A DNA stretch of 64,000 bases from Algoriphagus boseongensis (GTDB taxonomy: Bacteria; Bacteroidota; Bacteroidia; Cytophagales; Cyclobacteriaceae), in the NCBI RefSeq assembly GCF_004362805.1, contig NZ_SNYF01000006.1, positions 62,001 through 126,000 of the forward strand. The letters are read 5' to 3'. The translations under genes were made by a program, and so were the position numbers. Positions 9,025 through 17,815 of the stretch are shown here, piece by piece. Numbering within the stretch: position 1 is the stretch's first letter; each line of letters begins with the position of its first letter. The notes beneath the pieces are model-generated. The model did no database searches and was not told the origin of the DNA. It worked only from the letters and a program-made list of their open reading frames with translations.

Positions 9025-9882
9025 ATGAAACCACCCTATTTAACTCCACAGGCTATTGATCACTTTATCCAAACCGCCCTGCAGGAGGATATCGGACCTG
9101 GTGATTATTCTTCTTTAGCCTCCATTCCTAAAGACAAAATGGGCAAAGCCCGCTTGCTGATTAAGGACAATGGAATTATTGCCGGTTTAGAATTAGCCGA
9201 AATGATTTTCAAAGCTGTGGACGAGTCTTTGGAGGTTGAATTTTTGAAAAAAGATGGAGATGAAGTAGTAGACGGAGATGTTGGTTTGATCGTAAAAGGA
9301 CCCTCTGCCTCTATCCTTACATCAGAACGATTGGTTCTCAATTGCCTTCAACGAATGAGTGGAATTGCCACCAAAACCCATCACCTTACCCAATTAATCC
9401 GGCATACCAAAGCGCGATTGATGGACACCAGAAAAACTACTCCGAATTTCCGATTGATGGAAAAATGGGCGGTTTTCATCGGAGGAGGAGTAAATCATCG
9501 CTTTGCTTTATATGATATGGTGATGCTAAAGGATAACCATGTAGACTTTGCAGGAGGAATCAGAAAAGCGATCGAACGTACTCAGCATTTTTTGGCTGAA
9601 AAGGGCTTGGATCTGAAAATAGAAGTAGAAACAAGAAATCTTGATGAGGTCAGAGAAGTTTTGGAAGTAGGAGGAGTGGAATACATCATGCTGGACAATA
9701 TGGATTATGCCACCATGAAAGAGGCAGTAAGGCTGATAGATGGCAGATATTCTACAGAAGCTTCTGGAGGAATTACGGAAGAAACTCTAGCCGAAGTGGC
9801 AGCTTGTGGAGTTGATTACATTTCCATGGGCGCTTTGACCTATTCTGTCAAAGCCTTAGATATGAGCCTAAAGGCCTTTTGA
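9025..9882 (+). CDS. nadC: Nicotinate-nucleotide pyrophosphorylase (carboxylating)
   Basis: NadC (quinolinate phosphoribosyltransferase) makes nicotinate mononucleotide from quinolinate and PRPP in de novo NAD synthesis. The 285-residue protein has family length with an N-terminal alpha/beta sandwich and a C-terminal barrel. Diagnostic stretches are [23 protein letters not shown], the [20 protein letters not shown] segment that binds quinolinate and PRPP, EVETRN, and the C-terminal ASGGI. It may form an operon with the DUF4783 gene, but it also has its own promoter-like box. Its last 15 bases overlap the convergent queG gene. Confidence 0.96.
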   Translation: MKPPYLTPQAIDHFIQTALQEDIGPGDYSSLASIPKDKMGKARLLIKDNGIIAGLELAEMIFKAVDESLEVEFLKKDGDEVVDGDVGLIVKGPSASILTSERLVLNCLQRMSGIATKTHHLTQLIRHTKARLMDTRKTTPNFRLMEKWAVFIGGGVNHRFALYDMVMLKDNHVDFAGGIRKAIERTQHFLAEKGLDLKIEVETRNLDEVREVLEVGGVEYIMLDNMDYATMKEAVRLIDGRYSTEASGGITEETLAEVAACGVDYISMGALTYSVKALDMSLKAF

Positions 9883-10809
9883 TTGTAAAAAATCAACATT
9901 CCTTTTGATTCCCGATAATTTGGTTCGCTTTACGGCTGACTTGGAAAATACCCGCTTAAAGGTTTCCTCAGTCATTTCGATCCATTCCTTATTGGTAAAT
10001 GCCGAAAGTTCGGAATTCGGGGAAAATCTGGTTTCCTGATGAGGCTTCGAAAACCTATTCCATGGGCAAACATCCTGACAGATATCACAGCCAAAAGCCC
10101 AGTTCTCCATTTTCCCTTTAAATTCATCAGGAATAGCCTCTTTCAATTCAATTGTCAAATAAGAAATACATTTCGAGGCATCAATCACCTCTGGCTGAAC
10201 AATCGCATCTGTAGGACAGGCATCGATACAAGCTGTGCAAGTACCACAATAATCTTTAGCTAAAGGCGTATCAGGAGTCGCTTCCAAATCGATAATCAGG
10301 TCAGCTAAAAAGAAAAAACTCCCCATTTCTCGGTTTAAAAGCAGACTATTTTTTCCAATCCAACCCAATCCTGCTCTTTGGGCCCATTGTCGCTCCATTA
10401 CCGGAGCCGAGTCTACAAATGAGCGCCCATTAATTTCTCCGATCTCTTCCCGCAAAACTTCCAAAAACTCATTCAGCTTATCCCGAATAACGATATGATA
10501 ATCTTCCCCATAAGCGTATTTAGCAAGCTTGAAATCCTCAGATTGGTGAGGTAGTTCCTTTTCTGGAAAATAATTATAAATCAGGGAAACGACCGTTTTA
10601 GCTCCTTCCACTAGCTTAGTTGGGTCCAGTCGCTTATCAAAATGATTGGCCAGATAGGCCATTTTACCATGGTAATTTCGATTGAGCCATTCCTCCATTC
10701 GGGGAGCTTCAGACTCCAAAAATTCCGCATTGGCAATTCCGCAAAAGTCAAATCCCAAGCGCTTTGCGGTGGATTTAATTATTAAGGAATGATTTTCGGC
10801 GGAACTCAT
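9868..10809 (-). CDS. queG: Epoxyqueuosine reductase
   Basis: QueG performs the last step of queuosine synthesis, reducing epoxyqueuosine in tRNA with a cobalamin and two [4Fe-4S] clusters. The 313-residue protein shows the two ferredoxin-like cysteine sets, [15 protein letters not shown] and [11 protein letters not shown], and the active-site region [20 protein letters not shown] with the conserved Asp. The N-terminal [10 protein letters not shown] is also family-typical. It ends convergently with nadC (15-base overlap). The small membrane protein gene at 10826 lies directly upstream on the same strand, 16 bases away, and may be co-transcribed. Confidence 0.95.
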   Translation of the reverse strand: MSSAENHSLIIKSTAKRLGFDFCGIANAEFLESEAPRMEEWLNRNYHGKMAYLANHFDKRLDPTKLVEGAKTVVSLIYNYFPEKELPHQSEDFKLAKYAYGEDYHIVIRDKLNEFLEVLREEIGEINGRSFVDSAPVMERQWAQRAGLGWIGKNSLLLNREMGSFFFLADLIIDLEATPDTPLAKDYCGTCTACIDACPTDAIVQPEVIDASKCISYLTIELKEAIPDEFKGKMENWAFGCDICQDVCPWNRFSKPHQETRFSPNSELSAFTNKEWIEMTEETFKRVFSKSAVKRTKLSGIKRNVDFLQSKGL

Positions 10810-10825
10810 AGCCGAAATTTAGGCA

Positions 10826-11053
10826 TTATTCCATTCTTTTAAGATCAGGCCTATCTTGGTACCACTGCTCTTCAAAGCTTTCTTCAATCTGAACAGGAGC
10901 CGCAAGGACAGCCCAAACCATCCAGATAATTAAAAATGGACAAGCCAAGAAAATCAGCCAAATCAAGAAATGCGCTATATTCAGTTGGATTAGCGTGACA
11001 AATACAATCAATAACCCGGTCACGATCCCAACAGAGGTAAGGTAGTTTTTCAT
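10826..11053 (-). CDS. Small two-TM membrane protein
   Basis: A 75-residue protein with two hydrophobic segments (about residues 6-26 and 29-50) and an acidic hydrophilic tail (EESFEEQWYQDRPDLKRME). No family recognised. It lies 16 bases upstream of queG on the same strand, and the hydrophobicity pattern looks like a real protein rather than a shadow frame. No opposite-strand gene competes for the region. Confidence 0.6.
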   Translation of the reverse strand: MKNYLTSVGIVTGLLIVFVTLIQLNIAHFLIWLIFLACPFLIIWMVWAVLAAPVQIEESFEEQWYQDRPDLKRME

Positions 11054-11288
11054 CTGTCAATATTTTGATTTCTTATGGTTAGACGGAATCTTGCATTCAG
11101 GCTAATTCTAAAAATGTTTTACCTGCATGAAATCCTCGATTTCATCTTTTCCTTGAATTTTATCTCAAATACTAAACTCCCCAGCCCCTGACTTTGTTAA
11201 TCTCTCAACAAATCCTAATTCTAGTCCTTGATACCTGATTTCAAATTCCAAAATCTTGTTTCTTGCATCTAAGGTCTAGCGTCTATCT

Positions 11289-12389
11289 ATGAAAGGCTTT
11301 CGATTTACACAATATATTCCTACTCAGGACCCTGAGAAAAACACGTTTGAGAATCTTCTGAACATTTTCCTTCAGTTGGTGACCATGACCGGAGGTGATG
11401 TGGCAGAGGCTTTAAGCTGGCTGACTAACCTGGATAAACGATACAATATGACCAATCCGAATTACGGGATTGGGGATTTTATAGAAGACCTAAAAACCAA
11501 GGGCTATCTCACCGAGGAAAACCAAAAAGGAGAATTCAAAATCACCGGGAAGGCTGAACAAACTATCCGAAAGAGTGCCTTGGAGGAGATTTTCGGGAAA
11601 CTTAAAAGAGGAAAATCCGGGCAGCACAAAACCACCCATTCTGGAATGGGAGAGGAAAGAGGTACAGATCGAAGGGCTTATGAATTTGGGGATAACCTGG
11701 ACCAAATTGCGCTTACCGACTCCCTGAGAAATGCGCAAGCCAATCACGGCTTTAGCGGAGATTACTTGTTGACAGAGGATGATTTGGAAGTGGTCGAAAA
11801 TGAATTTCGCTCCCAAACTTCCACGGTTTTGATGATCGACATATCCCATTCCATGATTTTGTACGGTGAGGATAGAATTACCCCAGCTAAAAAGGTAGCG
11901 ATGGCCTTGGCAGAATTGATCAAAACCCGATATCCTAAGGATACCTTGGATATTATTGTTTTTGGAAATGATGCCTGGCAAATAGAAATCAAAGATTTGC
12001 CTTATCTGCAAGTTGGGCCATACCATACGAATACGGTGGCGGGTTTGGAACTTGCTATGGATTTACTCCGAAGAAGAAAAAATCCCAATAAGCAGATCTT
12101 TATGATCACCGATGGAAAGCCCACTTGTCTCAAAGTCGGAATCAAATACTATAAGAATGCCTTTGGTATTGACAGCAAAATATTGGCAGAAACGCTCAAG
12201 TTGGCAGCTCAGTGCCGAAAATTGAAAATCCCAGTGACGACCTTTATGATCGCCTCGGATCCTTATTTGAAAGAATTTGTAAAGGAGTTTACCAAAGTCA
12301 ACAACGGCAATGCATATTACAGCAGCCTAAAAGGCCTTGGCGACCTCATTTTTGAAGATTATAGACGAAACCGAACCAAACGCTTCTAA
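11289..12389 (+). CDS. VWA-domain protein partnered with MoxR/ChlI-type ATPase
   Basis: A 366-residue protein with a C-terminal von Willebrand A domain (about 175-350). The metal-ion-dependent adhesion site is intact: DISHS (D184, S186, S188), later MITDGKPT. The N-terminal ~170 residues are helical and charged, with no known domain. Proteins of this kind work with AAA+ ATPases of the MoxR or magnesium-chelatase I type, as ChlD works with ChlI, in remodelling or metal-insertion reactions. Such an ATPase gene begins 6 bases downstream, supporting a two-subunit machine. The client is unknown; no bacteriochlorophyll or CO-dehydrogenase genes are nearby. Cytoplasmic, with no signal peptide. Confidence 0.88.
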   Translation: MKGFRFTQYIPTQDPEKNTFENLLNIFLQLVTMTGGDVAEALSWLTNLDKRYNMTNPNYGIGDFIEDLKTKGYLTEENQKGEFKITGKAEQTIRKSALEEIFGKLKRGKSGQHKTTHSGMGEERGTDRRAYEFGDNLDQIALTDSLRNAQANHGFSGDYLLTEDDLEVVENEFRSQTSTVLMIDISHSMILYGEDRITPAKKVAMALAELIKTRYPKDTLDIIVFGNDAWQIEIKDLPYLQVGPYHTNTVAGLELAMDLLRRRKNPNKQIFMITDGKPTCLKVGIKYYKNAFGIDSKILAETLKLAAQCRKLKIPVTTFMIASDPYLKEFVKEFTKVNNGNAYYSSLKGLGDLIFEDYRRNRTKRF

Positions 12390-12395
12390 ACCCAC

Positions 12396-13922
12396 ATGGA
12401 CTATAAAAAACTAAGCGGAAAAGAACTTACCCACATTAAAACCCTTGGACAGCTCAAAGCTTCCGGCTATCAGCCCAAATCAATCAAGGAGGAACTCCGA
12501 GATAATTTGATCCAAAAAATCAAAAACAAAGAGAACGTCTTTGAAGGAATCTGGGGCTATGAGGATACCGTAATTCCGGATATAGAACGAGCTATTTTAT
12601 CCCGGCACAACATCAATCTACTCGGACTTCGAGGTCAGGCGAAAACGAGAATTGCCAGAATGATGACTCATTTGTTGGATGAATATGTTCCTGTAGTTTA
12701 TGGCTCTGAATTAAACGATGACCCACTTCATCCTCTTTCCACCTTTGCCAAAAATCTGATAGAGGAAAAAGGAGATGATACTCCTGTGGCTTGGTTGCAT
12801 AGAGAGGACCGGTATACCGAGAAACTTGCAACTCCTGATGTATCGGTTGCTGATCTTATTGGAGATGTGGATCCCATCAAAGCCGCCACTATGAAGTTAA
12901 GCTACAATGACGAGCGGGTGATCCATTACGGTCTGGTTCCACGGTCTAATCGCTGCATTTTTGTTATCAATGAACTCCCTGACTTACAAGCTAGGATTCA
13001 GGTGGCGCTATTCAATATTTTACAGGAGGGCGATATCCAGATCCGAGGCTTCAAACTCCGACTTCCTTTGGATATCCAATTCGTATTTACTGCCAACCCT
13101 GAGGATTATACCAACCGGGGAAGCATCGTAACTCCACTAAAGGACCGAATTGAAAGTCAAATCATCACGCATTATCCCAAATCAATCGAAATCGGAAAAA
13201 GGATTACCGCACAGGAAGCCAATCTGGAAGGGAAGCCAGTTGAGCAAATCCATGTGCCTGAGTTGATGAGAGACCTTATCGAGCAAATCGCTATCGAAGC
13301 CAGAGGATCTGAATTTGTGGATGAAAAAAGTGGTGTGTCAGCTCGATTGACGATTTCTGCTTATGAAAATTTGATTTCTGCAGCAGAAAGAAGGCTTTAT
13401 CTGAATGGTGAAACCAACACGGTAGTGAGGATTGCCGATTTGATCGGAGTGATTCCGGCGATTACCGGAAAGGTGGAGTTGGTCTATGAAGGTGAGCAGG
13501 AAGGTGCTGGACTTGTAGCTTATAATCTGATTGGAAAAGCTATCAGGACTCAGTTTGTCAACTATTTCCCTTCTCCGGAGCAAAAGAAAAAGGACAAAAA
13601 TGGCAATCCTTATGTCATTCCATTGGCGTGGTTTGGAGAAGGAAATGAACTGGATATTCTAGCCTCTCAATCGGATAAGGAATATAAAACAGCACTTCAT
13701 GCAGTTCCTGGACTGGAAGAAGTAGTCACCCAAATGGTCAAAACCCTTCCTGAAAAAGAAAAGGAATTCTTTATGGAATTTGCCCTTCATGGACTTGCTG
13801 AATATTCCCAGCTGAGCAAAAAGCTTTTGGATACCGGTCTCCAGTTCAAAGATTTATTTAGCTCCATGTTTGATATGGGCGCTGAAGATGAGGATGACTT
13901 TGATGAAGATGATGATAACTAA
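12396..13922 (+). CDS. MoxR/magnesium-chelatase-I-like AAA+ ATPase
   Basis: A 508-residue AAA+ ATPase. Walker A is GLRGQAKT (K83, T84). The Walker B position reads IFVINE: the usual Asp is Asn192, while the catalytic Glu193 is kept. Sensor-1 region FTANPEDYTNRG and the arginine-finger region PLKDRIESQ follow, as in BchI/ChlI proteins. A C-terminal lid is followed by a very acidic tail (EDEDDFDEDDDN). It is the partner of the VWA protein encoded immediately upstream. Despite frequent annotation as magnesium chelatase, no tetrapyrrole genes are here, so a chaperone-like function is more likely. Confidence 0.88.
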   Translation: MDYKKLSGKELTHIKTLGQLKASGYQPKSIKEELRDNLIQKIKNKENVFEGIWGYEDTVIPDIERAILSRHNINLLGLRGQAKTRIARMMTHLLDEYVPVVYGSELNDDPLHPLSTFAKNLIEEKGDDTPVAWLHREDRYTEKLATPDVSVADLIGDVDPIKAATMKLSYNDERVIHYGLVPRSNRCIFVINELPDLQARIQVALFNILQEGDIQIRGFKLRLPLDIQFVFTANPEDYTNRGSIVTPLKDRIESQIITHYPKSIEIGKRITAQEANLEGKPVEQIHVPELMRDLIEQIAIEARGSEFVDEKSGVSARLTISAYENLISAAERRLYLNGETNTVVRIADLIGVIPAITGKVELVYEGEQEGAGLVAYNLIGKAIRTQFVNYFPSPEQKKKDKNGNPYVIPLAWFGEGNELDILASQSDKEYKTALHAVPGLEEVVTQMVKTLPEKEKEFFMEFALHGLAEYSQLSKKLLDTGLQFKDLFSSMFDMGAEDEDDFDEDDDN

Positions 13923-13925
13923 AAG

Positions 13926-13948
13926 AAGGGGCTTCGGCCCCTTTTTTT
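13926..13948 (+). terminator. Rho-independent terminator after the VWA/AAA+ operon
   Basis: Stem AAGGGGC / GCCCCTT closed by a TTCG tetraloop and followed by a run of seven T, starting 3 bases after the stop codon. Confidence 0.9.
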
Positions 13949-14229
13949 AGCCGTATTAGGTTTGGATTCCTTTTTATTTTAACTGGAATTGGCTTTGAGC
14001 TCCTTTTATTTTACCGTACCGAGCTTCGACTCCGTTCAGCCTGTCAGTACCTGATCTGAAGCCAAACAGTTATCCTAACCTTAAGCCTGCCAGTCACTCT
14101 TTTCTAAAACTTAGAGGTCACCCTTCGACTCCGCTCAGGGTGACTATCCAAATCACTGGGTACTAAAAAATTCATCTGTGTAGATCTGAGAAATCTGTGA
14201 GAAGTTTCCATTTATTAGGGCCTTCGCGG
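13949..14229. repeat. Intergenic region made of dispersed-repeat fragments
   Basis: No gene is supported here. The stretch holds a partly palindromic element around CTTCGACTCCGTTCAG (14017-14050, bounded by GTAC on both sides), a perfect palindrome at 14117-14144, a fragment resembling the ATCTGTG-type repeats found near 36.5 kb (14172-14207), and the tail GGGCCTTCGCGG just after the DUF1304 stop. It looks like a landing place for several families of short repeats. Confidence 0.6.
14117..14144. repeat. REP-like palindromic repeat
   Basis: GTCACCCT (14117-14124) and its exact reverse complement AGGGTGAC (14137-14144) enclose TCGACTCCGCTC. The core CTTCGACTCCG also occurs at 14023-14033 in a diverged element. 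Its form is that of a REP (repetitive extragenic palindrome); such repeats can be mobilised by RAYT transposases, but none is encoded here. Confidence 0.6.
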
Positions 14230-14592
14230 TTAAAACAACAATTTCAAAATAATTCCGATCAAAGCTGGTAATCCCTGCACATAGAAGATTTTTTTACTTG
14301 CTGTAATCGCTCCAAAAATCCCGGCAATCAAAACGCAAGTCAAGAAAAATAGGGCGACCTTATCCGCCCAAACTGGATCCGTGATAACCAATGACCAAAC
14401 TAATCCAGCCACCAAAAACCCGTTGTATAAACCCTGATTAGCTGCCAGAACTTTTGTCTTTGGAAAAATTTCTTTGGGCAATTGTCTAAAAATCTTCCTA
14501 CCTGTGGTTTCCCAAGCAAACATCTCAAACCATAGAAAATACAAATGCAAGGCAGCAATCAAGCCAATGATGATGTTAGAGAGGAGTTCCAT
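14230..14592 (-). CDS. DUF1304-family membrane protein
   Basis: A 120-residue protein with four predicted membrane helices, matching the DUF1304 family in length and in motifs: LHLYFLWFEMFAWET in helix 1, LAANQGLYNGFLVAGLVW in helix 2, and AGIFGAITASKKIFYVQGLPALIG in helices 3-4. Function is unknown. It stands alone between a repeat-rich spacer and the divergent rsmF-like gene. Confidence 0.85.
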   Translation of the reverse strand: MELLSNIIIGLIAALHLYFLWFEMFAWETTGRKIFRQLPKEIFPKTKVLAANQGLYNGFLVAGLVWSLVITDPVWADKVALFFLTCVLIAGIFGAITASKKIFYVQGLPALIGIILKLLF

Positions 14593-14692
14593 GGATTCGA
14601 TAGTTTACTTTCAAGATAAGAAATTTTGAAGTAGGCAGAATGCAGTGGGCAGTAGGGAAAAATCTGAAAACTGCATACTGCTTTCTGATCAC

Positions 14693-14700
14693 TATCTTTG
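14693..14700 (+). promoter_or_regulatory. TAnnTTTG -7 box of the rsmF-like gene
   Basis: TATCTTTG, then CCTC, then the ATG at 14705. The four-base gap is the same as for gpmI and nadC, and it supports this ATG over the in-frame upstream codon at 14645. Confidence 0.5.
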
Positions 14701-14704
14701 CCTC

Positions 14705-16081
14705 ATGTCCGAAATCCAACTGCCAGCCGAATTTGAATCCCAAATGAAAGCCCTATTGGGAGAACAGGAGTTCGAACTTTTTAAAAAGGCAATTAATCAA
14801 GCTTCTCAGACTTCGATAAGGATAAACCCCACTAAGCCATTCACAAACTCATGGGTTAAAAGGCCGGTTCCTTGGTCTAATCATGGATATTTTCTAGAAG
14901 AAAGGCCCAGTTTTACTCTTGACCCTTTATTTCATGCTGGGGCATATTATGTTCAGGAAGCCTCTTCCATGTTTATCGAGCATATTCTTAGAAGCCTTGA
15001 GATTCCTAAAGGAGTTTACTTGGACCTTGCAGCAGCTCCCGGAGGCAAAAGCACTTTACTTGCAAGTTTTTTAGGGGAAGAAGGATTGCTGGTAGCCAAT
15101 GAAGTAATCCAATCCAGAGCCCAAATCCTCAAGGAAAATGTAATCAAATGGGGAATGGGAAATGTAGTGGTGACAAACAATGACCCAGATCATTTTGAGT
15201 CATTGGAAGGTTTTTTTGATTTGGTGCTGGTAGATGCTCCTTGTTCAGGAGAGGGAATGTTCAGAAAAGATCCAAATGCCAGAGAAGAATGGTCCTTAGA
15301 TAATGTCCAACTATGTTCAGCTCGTCAAAAGAGAATCATGGACAAAGCAGGTGCTTTGGTAAAAGGAGGAGGCTACCTGATCTATTCTACCTGCACTTTC
15401 AATGAGAAAGAAAATGAAGACATGATTCGGTTTCTCACTGAAGAATTTGCCTTTGAACCGGCGCGAATTGCCTTGGATCCTGAGTGGAAAATCGTAGAAA
15501 CAAGTGTGGAAACAGAAGAAGGCACTTTTTATGGGTATAGATTTTTCCCCCACAAAGTAGAGGGAGAAGGGTTTTTTATCACGGTGTTAAAACGACCGGA
15601 CTCTGCCTCCACCCAAGATCCCGGAAGAATCAAGGATTTCAAACATCAGGTTTTAAAGTCTTTAGGAGCCAAAGAAGGACAGGCCTTGGAGGAAGAACTT
15701 GGATTTGATGGACATGGGAAATATTACACCTTGAACGACTCCTTTTTCCGCATTCAAAGTGACTTTTACCGGTATTTTGAGAAAATCACCCAAGTATTGA
15801 ATCTCAGGTATTTTGGTGTGGAGCTAGGAAAAAAGCAAAAGAATGAATGGATTCCTTCTCATGAATGGGCCTTATCCAATTTGCCCAAAAACCCATTTCC
15901 AAAGCACGAACTGAATTTGGAAGAAGCGCTAGACTTCCTGAGAAAAAACGATCAAGAATTTGAGCATTTACCCTTGGGTTGGGTATTGATGACTTACCAA
16001 AATCTTCCCCTTGGCTGGGTGAAAAATTTGGGGAACAGAATCAATAATTACTACCCAAAAGAGTGGAGAATTAGGATGTAG
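14705..16081 (+). CDS. rRNA (cytosine-C5) methyltransferase, RsmF-like
   Basis: A 458-residue RNA m5C methyltransferase of the NOP2/Sun (RsmB/RsmF) family. The SAM-binding motif I is DLAAAPGGKSTLLA, motif IV is DAPCSGEGMFRKD with its conserved Cys, and motif VI is YSTCTFNEKENE with the catalytic Cys. The C-terminal ~150 residues resemble the RsmF-type RNA-binding extension (the PLGWV .. NNYYPKEWRIR ending is typical). It probably methylates 16S rRNA. I chose the ATG at 14705 because a promoter box ends four bases before it, which would leave the longer frame from 14645 untranscribed. Confidence 0.88.
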   Translation: MSEIQLPAEFESQMKALLGEQEFELFKKAINQASQTSIRINPTKPFTNSWVKRPVPWSNHGYFLEERPSFTLDPLFHAGAYYVQEASSMFIEHILRSLEIPKGVYLDLAAAPGGKSTLLASFLGEEGLLVANEVIQSRAQILKENVIKWGMGNVVVTNNDPDHFESLEGFFDLVLVDAPCSGEGMFRKDPNAREEWSLDNVQLCSARQKRIMDKAGALVKGGGYLIYSTCTFNEKENEDMIRFLTEEFAFEPARIALDPEWKIVETSVETEEGTFYGYRFFPHKVEGEGFFITVLKRPDSASTQDPGRIKDFKHQVLKSLGAKEGQALEEELGFDGHGKYYTLNDSFFRIQSDFYRYFEKITQVLNLRYFGVELGKKQKNEWIPSHEWALSNLPKNPFPKHELNLEEALDFLRKNDQEFEHLPLGWVLMTYQNLPLGWVKNLGNRINNYYPKEWRIRM

Positions 16082-16084
16082 GAA

Positions 16085-17281
16085 TCAATCCTTAATAAAC
16101 TCAAATCGAGCCCATTTTTTCCGATGACGAAGGTCGTTGCCTGCACCTAGGAAAGGTGATAAATAGGTGAGTTTTTCAACCCGAACTTCATGAATTCCTG
16201 ATCCCAAATGGTCTATGGGCAATTGTCCCATCAAGGCAGCCTGTCCTGTATGTCCTGCTTGAACTGGCCTCCAATCCGCAATGCTTACCAACGAGTCATT
16301 CAAAAATATCCTAAACTGATCCTCGTAAGAATCCACTTTCTCCCAGGAAATACTGTCATGGGGTAGCAGATTGTTTATTTTTGAAATGGAATTTTGCTCC
16401 CGGACATAGAGTGGAAGATAAATTTCTATCTTTTCCTTCTCTACCCGTTTTTTGGTAGTCCAGACTCTGGCAAAGCGCTTTTTATCTGAATTAAACTCCT
16501 CAAAATAACCTTGATCATTTGGCCACTCAAAGTCTTTTTCATTCAAATTAACTTGGATTTGAAATGCAGAAAAGCCTTTTAAATCCTCTGAAATGAAGGG
16601 TGCAGAAATAACTATCAATACCAAAGAGAAAGAAACGAAAGCCCATTTCCCCAAATTACTTTGGTAAACAGCTCCAATTGTACCGCTCATACTTTTTCCA
16701 ATGTTATCCTTTAGGTTACTGGTTTTTCCAACAAAAGAAATTAGAGCTAAAAGGATAATGGACAACATAAAAATCACATAGACCACTTGAAAGTCTAGAT
16801 TGAAAACCAAATAGATTCCAATCAAAGCCATTAAATAAACAGTGATTGTAAAGATAGGTACCGCAACAGTGATAGGGAAACCATAAAGCATGCTACACCA
16901 TCGCTCAAGCTTTATCAAATAGACATTTGGATGTGGATAATCTACGGATTGAGAATATTTAAACAGTTTTTCTTTGATGACGCCTTCTGGAAATGCATAG
17001 GTAATTCCCAACATTCCCGCCCAGATAAAGCGCATAATCAAATGGATAACCAAAAAGATTTTAAAAACAGTGATGATAAGGGAGAAATAAACCAGAATCA
17101 ACTGAGCTGGAATCTGCTCCAGACCATAATCCTGAATCAGAACAACAGAAAAATCAAATAGTCGGGAAGGAATAATAAATAAAACAGCCAAAGTAATCCC
17201 CGAAATAATCACTTCAGGCTCCCAACTATTTCTCTGAAGATGTTCTAGCCAGGTGAGGTCTTTATGCTTTTCGGTATCCAT
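16085..17281 (-). CDS. Hypothetical multi-TM membrane protein with extracytoplasmic domain
   Basis: A 398-residue protein of unknown family. Hydrophobic segments occur at about residues 18-38, 56-88, 118-142, 147-168 and 212-230, followed by a soluble C-terminal region of ~165 residues rich in aromatic and charged residues. The N-terminal WLEHLQRNSWEPEVIISGI and the helices resemble no transporter I know. It ends 3 bases from the rsmF-like stop on the other strand, and is divergent from the DUF202 gene with about 135 bases between the starts. Confidence 0.7.
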   Translation of the reverse strand: MDTEKHKDLTWLEHLQRNSWEPEVIISGITLAVLFIIPSRLFDFSVVLIQDYGLEQIPAQLILVYFSLIITVFKIFLVIHLIMRFIWAGMLGITYAFPEGVIKEKLFKYSQSVDYPHPNVYLIKLERWCSMLYGFPITVAVPIFTITVYLMALIGIYLVFNLDFQVVYVIFMLSIILLALISFVGKTSNLKDNIGKSMSGTIGAVYQSNLGKWAFVSFSLVLIVISAPFISEDLKGFSAFQIQVNLNEKDFEWPNDQGYFEEFNSDKKRFARVWTTKKRVEKEKIEIYLPLYVREQNSISKINNLLPHDSISWEKVDSYEDQFRIFLNDSLVSIADWRPVQAGHTGQAALMGQLPIDHLGSGIHEVRVEKLTYLSPFLGAGNDLRHRKKWARFEFIKD

Positions 17282-17416
17282 TAAAAGTTTCAGTTAAATC
17301 ACTTTAACAAGATATTGAATAAAAAAATCACTACCCGACATATGAGAAAATTAGAGAGAATCAATTGAAAATCTTTGTACCTTTTTCGAGTATCAATTGA
17401 ATATCTCGGTAACTCT

Positions 17417-17815
17417 ATGGACCCACTCCAAAATCCTGCTGAAAAAAAATCCACCCCTAAACTATCCATTAAACAAGAAAGGAATCGGGCCACCTTTGAA
17501 AGACTTCAACTTGCGTGGGTTAGAACCAGTTTAAGTTTCATGGTTTTGGGGATTGGGGTATATGAATATTATTACAAAAGGAAAGAAGCAAACCAAGGCG
17601 CAATTGTCCAATTACTCAATGGAAAAATTATTGCCGTGGGACTTTTCCTTGCTGCTTTAATTCTCTTAGGCATGTCCTTTTATCAACACATACAAACTAC
17701 CAAATCCTTAAAATCCACCCATCCTGACACACGATTTTCCTTAGCTTCAGTGCTGAGCATTTTTTTGTTTTGCCTTGGAATGATTCTGGTAATTGCTGCA
17801 ATAATAACTGTCTAG
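17417..17815 (+). CDS. DUF202/YidH-family membrane protein
   Basis: A 132-residue protein with the DUF202 hallmark FERLQLAWVRTSLSFMVLGIG at the first helix, and two further membrane helices (about 66-86 and 108-130). The start at 17417 (MDPLQNPAEKK) gives the usual short charged N-terminus; the longer frame from 17375 adds residues unlike the family. Function is unknown. Its 3' end overlaps the convergent P1 peptidase gene by 4 bases. Confidence 0.85.
   Translation: MDPLQNPAEKKSTPKLSIKQERNRATFERLQLAWVRTSLSFMVLGIGVYEYYYKRKEANQGAIVQLLNGKIIAVGLFLAALILLGMSFYQHIQTTKSLKSTHPDTRFSLASVLSIFLFCLGMILVIAAIITV

Noticed and set aside
12396-13922. Magnesium chelatase subunit for bacteriochlorophyll
   Set aside because: The family resembles BchI but no other tetrapyrrole genes are near, and the VWA partner is unlike BchD in length.
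17299-17493. 64-residue minus-strand ORF before the DUF202 gene
   Set aside because: It overlaps the DUF202 gene and its upstream region, has no recognisable feature, and its composition looks like a shadow of the other strand.
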